From: Sphingomonadaceae bacterium
Lineage (GTDB): Bacteria; Pseudomonadota; Alphaproteobacteria; Sphingomonadales; Sphingomonadaceae
Direction: 5' to 3'
DNA length: 14,560 bases
NCBI GenBank assembly: GCA_020446665.1
Contig: JAGREF010000045.1
Span: 1 to 14,560 of the forward strand
The notes beneath the pieces are model-generated. The model was given only the letters and a program-made list of their open reading frames with translations, was not told the DNA's origin and ran no database searches. Each line of letters starts with the position of its first letter. Position 1 is the first letter of the stretch. The position numbers were made by a program, and so were the translations under genes. Shown piece after piece: positions 13,934-14,560 of the stretch.

Positions 13934-14560
13934 GACATATGGCGCGGCGCTGTATGACGCGCTGCGGCAGCGTGAAGTGATCGCGCCGCTGGTGGAGCAG
14001 GACAGCGCTCTGACCATCGATGATGCCTATGCCATCAGTCTGGATTTCCTCGTCCGCCGTCAGCAGGATGGTGAGCGTGTGGTGGGCAAAAAGATCGGTG
14101 TCACCAGTAAGGCTGTGCAGGACATGCTGGGCGTGCATCAGCCCGATTTCGGTTTTCTGACCGACTGGATGCACGTTCATGGCGATATTGATGTGGATGC
14201 GATGGGGCTGATCGCCCCGCGCGCTGAGGCGGAGATTGCCTTCATCCTGAAAGACAGCCTTAACGGCCCCGGCATCACGCCGCAGGATGTGATCGCTGCG
14301 ACAGAAAGCATCGCCCCCTGTTTCGAGATCGTGGACAGCCGCATCCGGGACTGGAACATCTCCATTGTCGATACAGTGGCGGATAATGCGAGTTGCGGTG
14401 TCTTTTTGCTGGGTGAGGCACGCGCTGATCCGCGCGCGCATGATTTGCCTGGTCTGCATGTCACTGTGACCAAGAACGGCGCGCCCCTGTCCGAAGGCTA
14501 TGGCCATGCGGTGCAGGGTGATCCGGCCATGGCCGTGGCCTGGCTGGCCAATACGCTGGG
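13920..14560 (+). CDS. hsaE: HsaE/TesE-like 2-hydroxypentadienoate-type hydratase, C-terminus cut
   Basis: The frame is open from ATG 13920 to the right edge, 213 residues of an expected 260 or so, beginning MSKAETYGAALYDALRQREV. It has GKKIGVTSKAVQDMLGV (56-72), the metal-binding RAEAEIAF with Glu103 and Glu105, and APCFEIVDSRI with Glu136. These three glutamates have the same spacing as Glu106/108/139 of E. coli MhpD. The enzyme hydrates 2-hydroxyhexa-2,4-dienoate released by HsaD to 4-hydroxy-2-oxohexanoate. The next steps (HsaF aldolase, HsaG dehydrogenase) are probably just beyond the window. The start lies inside the hsaD 3' end, a 14-bp overlap in another frame, indicating coupling. 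Strong family call. Confidence 0.94.
   Translation, partial: MSKAETYGAALYDALRQREVIAPLVEQDSALTIDDAYAISLDFLVRRQQDGERVVGKKIGVTSKAVQDMLGVHQPDFGFLTDWMHVHGDIDVDAMGLIAPRAEAEIAFILKDSLNGPGITPQDVIAATESIAPCFEIVDSRIRDWNISIVDTVADNASCGVFLLGEARADPRAHDLPGLHVTVTKNGAPLSEGYGHAVQGDPAMAVAWLANTL

Noticed and set aside
13893..14507. Leftward 204-codon frame opposite the hydratase
   Set aside because: The rightward frame carries the hydratase metal-binding glutamates and conserved order of motifs; the antisense frame has none.

Overview
The window looks like part of a steroid-degradation cluster from a Gram-negative bacterium. The high GC content, the dense gene packing and the overall protein style suggest an alphaproteobacterial sphingomonad (Novosphingobium/Sphingobium/Altererythrobacter type). 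That taxonomic guess is inference, because the window has no rRNA or other marker. I see no tRNA, rRNA, CRISPR, transposase, phage, transporter or regulator gene. The only non-coding stretch over 20 bp is a 171-bp divergent promoter region at 11712-11882.

Layout. Thirteen genes run leftward from 11711 to the left edge as one tight block, with junctions between a 4-bp overlap and a 13-bp gap and repeated TGATG/TAATG stop-start fusions. In transcription order they are: an SDR; an HsaC/TesB-type extradiol dioxygenase; ipdA; ipdB; an unusual crotonase; an ipdC-like flavoprotein; an echA20-like ring hydrolase; a large and a small acyl-CoA dehydrogenase subunit; a FadA6-like thiolase; a small NTF2/SnoaL-fold protein; a second SDR; and an acyl-CoA dehydrogenase cut by the window start. 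Three genes run rightward from 11883: an HsaA-like flavin-dependent oxygenase, an HsaD-like meta-cleavage hydrolase, and an HsaE-like hydratase cut by the window end.

How they work together. By analogy with the mycobacterial/rhodococcal hsa and ipd genes and the proteobacterial tes genes, HsaA hydroxylates the phenolic secosteroid, HsaC opens ring A, HsaD splits the product into HIP (rings C/D propanoate) and a C5 dienoate, and HsaE starts processing the dienoate. The long leftward operon then handles HIP-CoA. The acyl-CoA dehydrogenases, the crotonase and the SDRs probably shorten the side chain and desaturate the ring. IpdC, an SDR and EchA20 open one ring, IpdAB opens the other, and the thiolase releases acetyl-CoA.

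Not in the window, and expected outside it: HsaB reductase, HsaF/G aldolase-dehydrogenase, a FadD3 CoA ligase, KshAB and KstD. The most interesting points are the crotonase that appears to lack both usual catalytic glutamates, the NTF2-fold protein resembling bile-acid dehydratase or ketosteroid isomerase folds, and a 28-bp inverted repeat in the shared promoter region.
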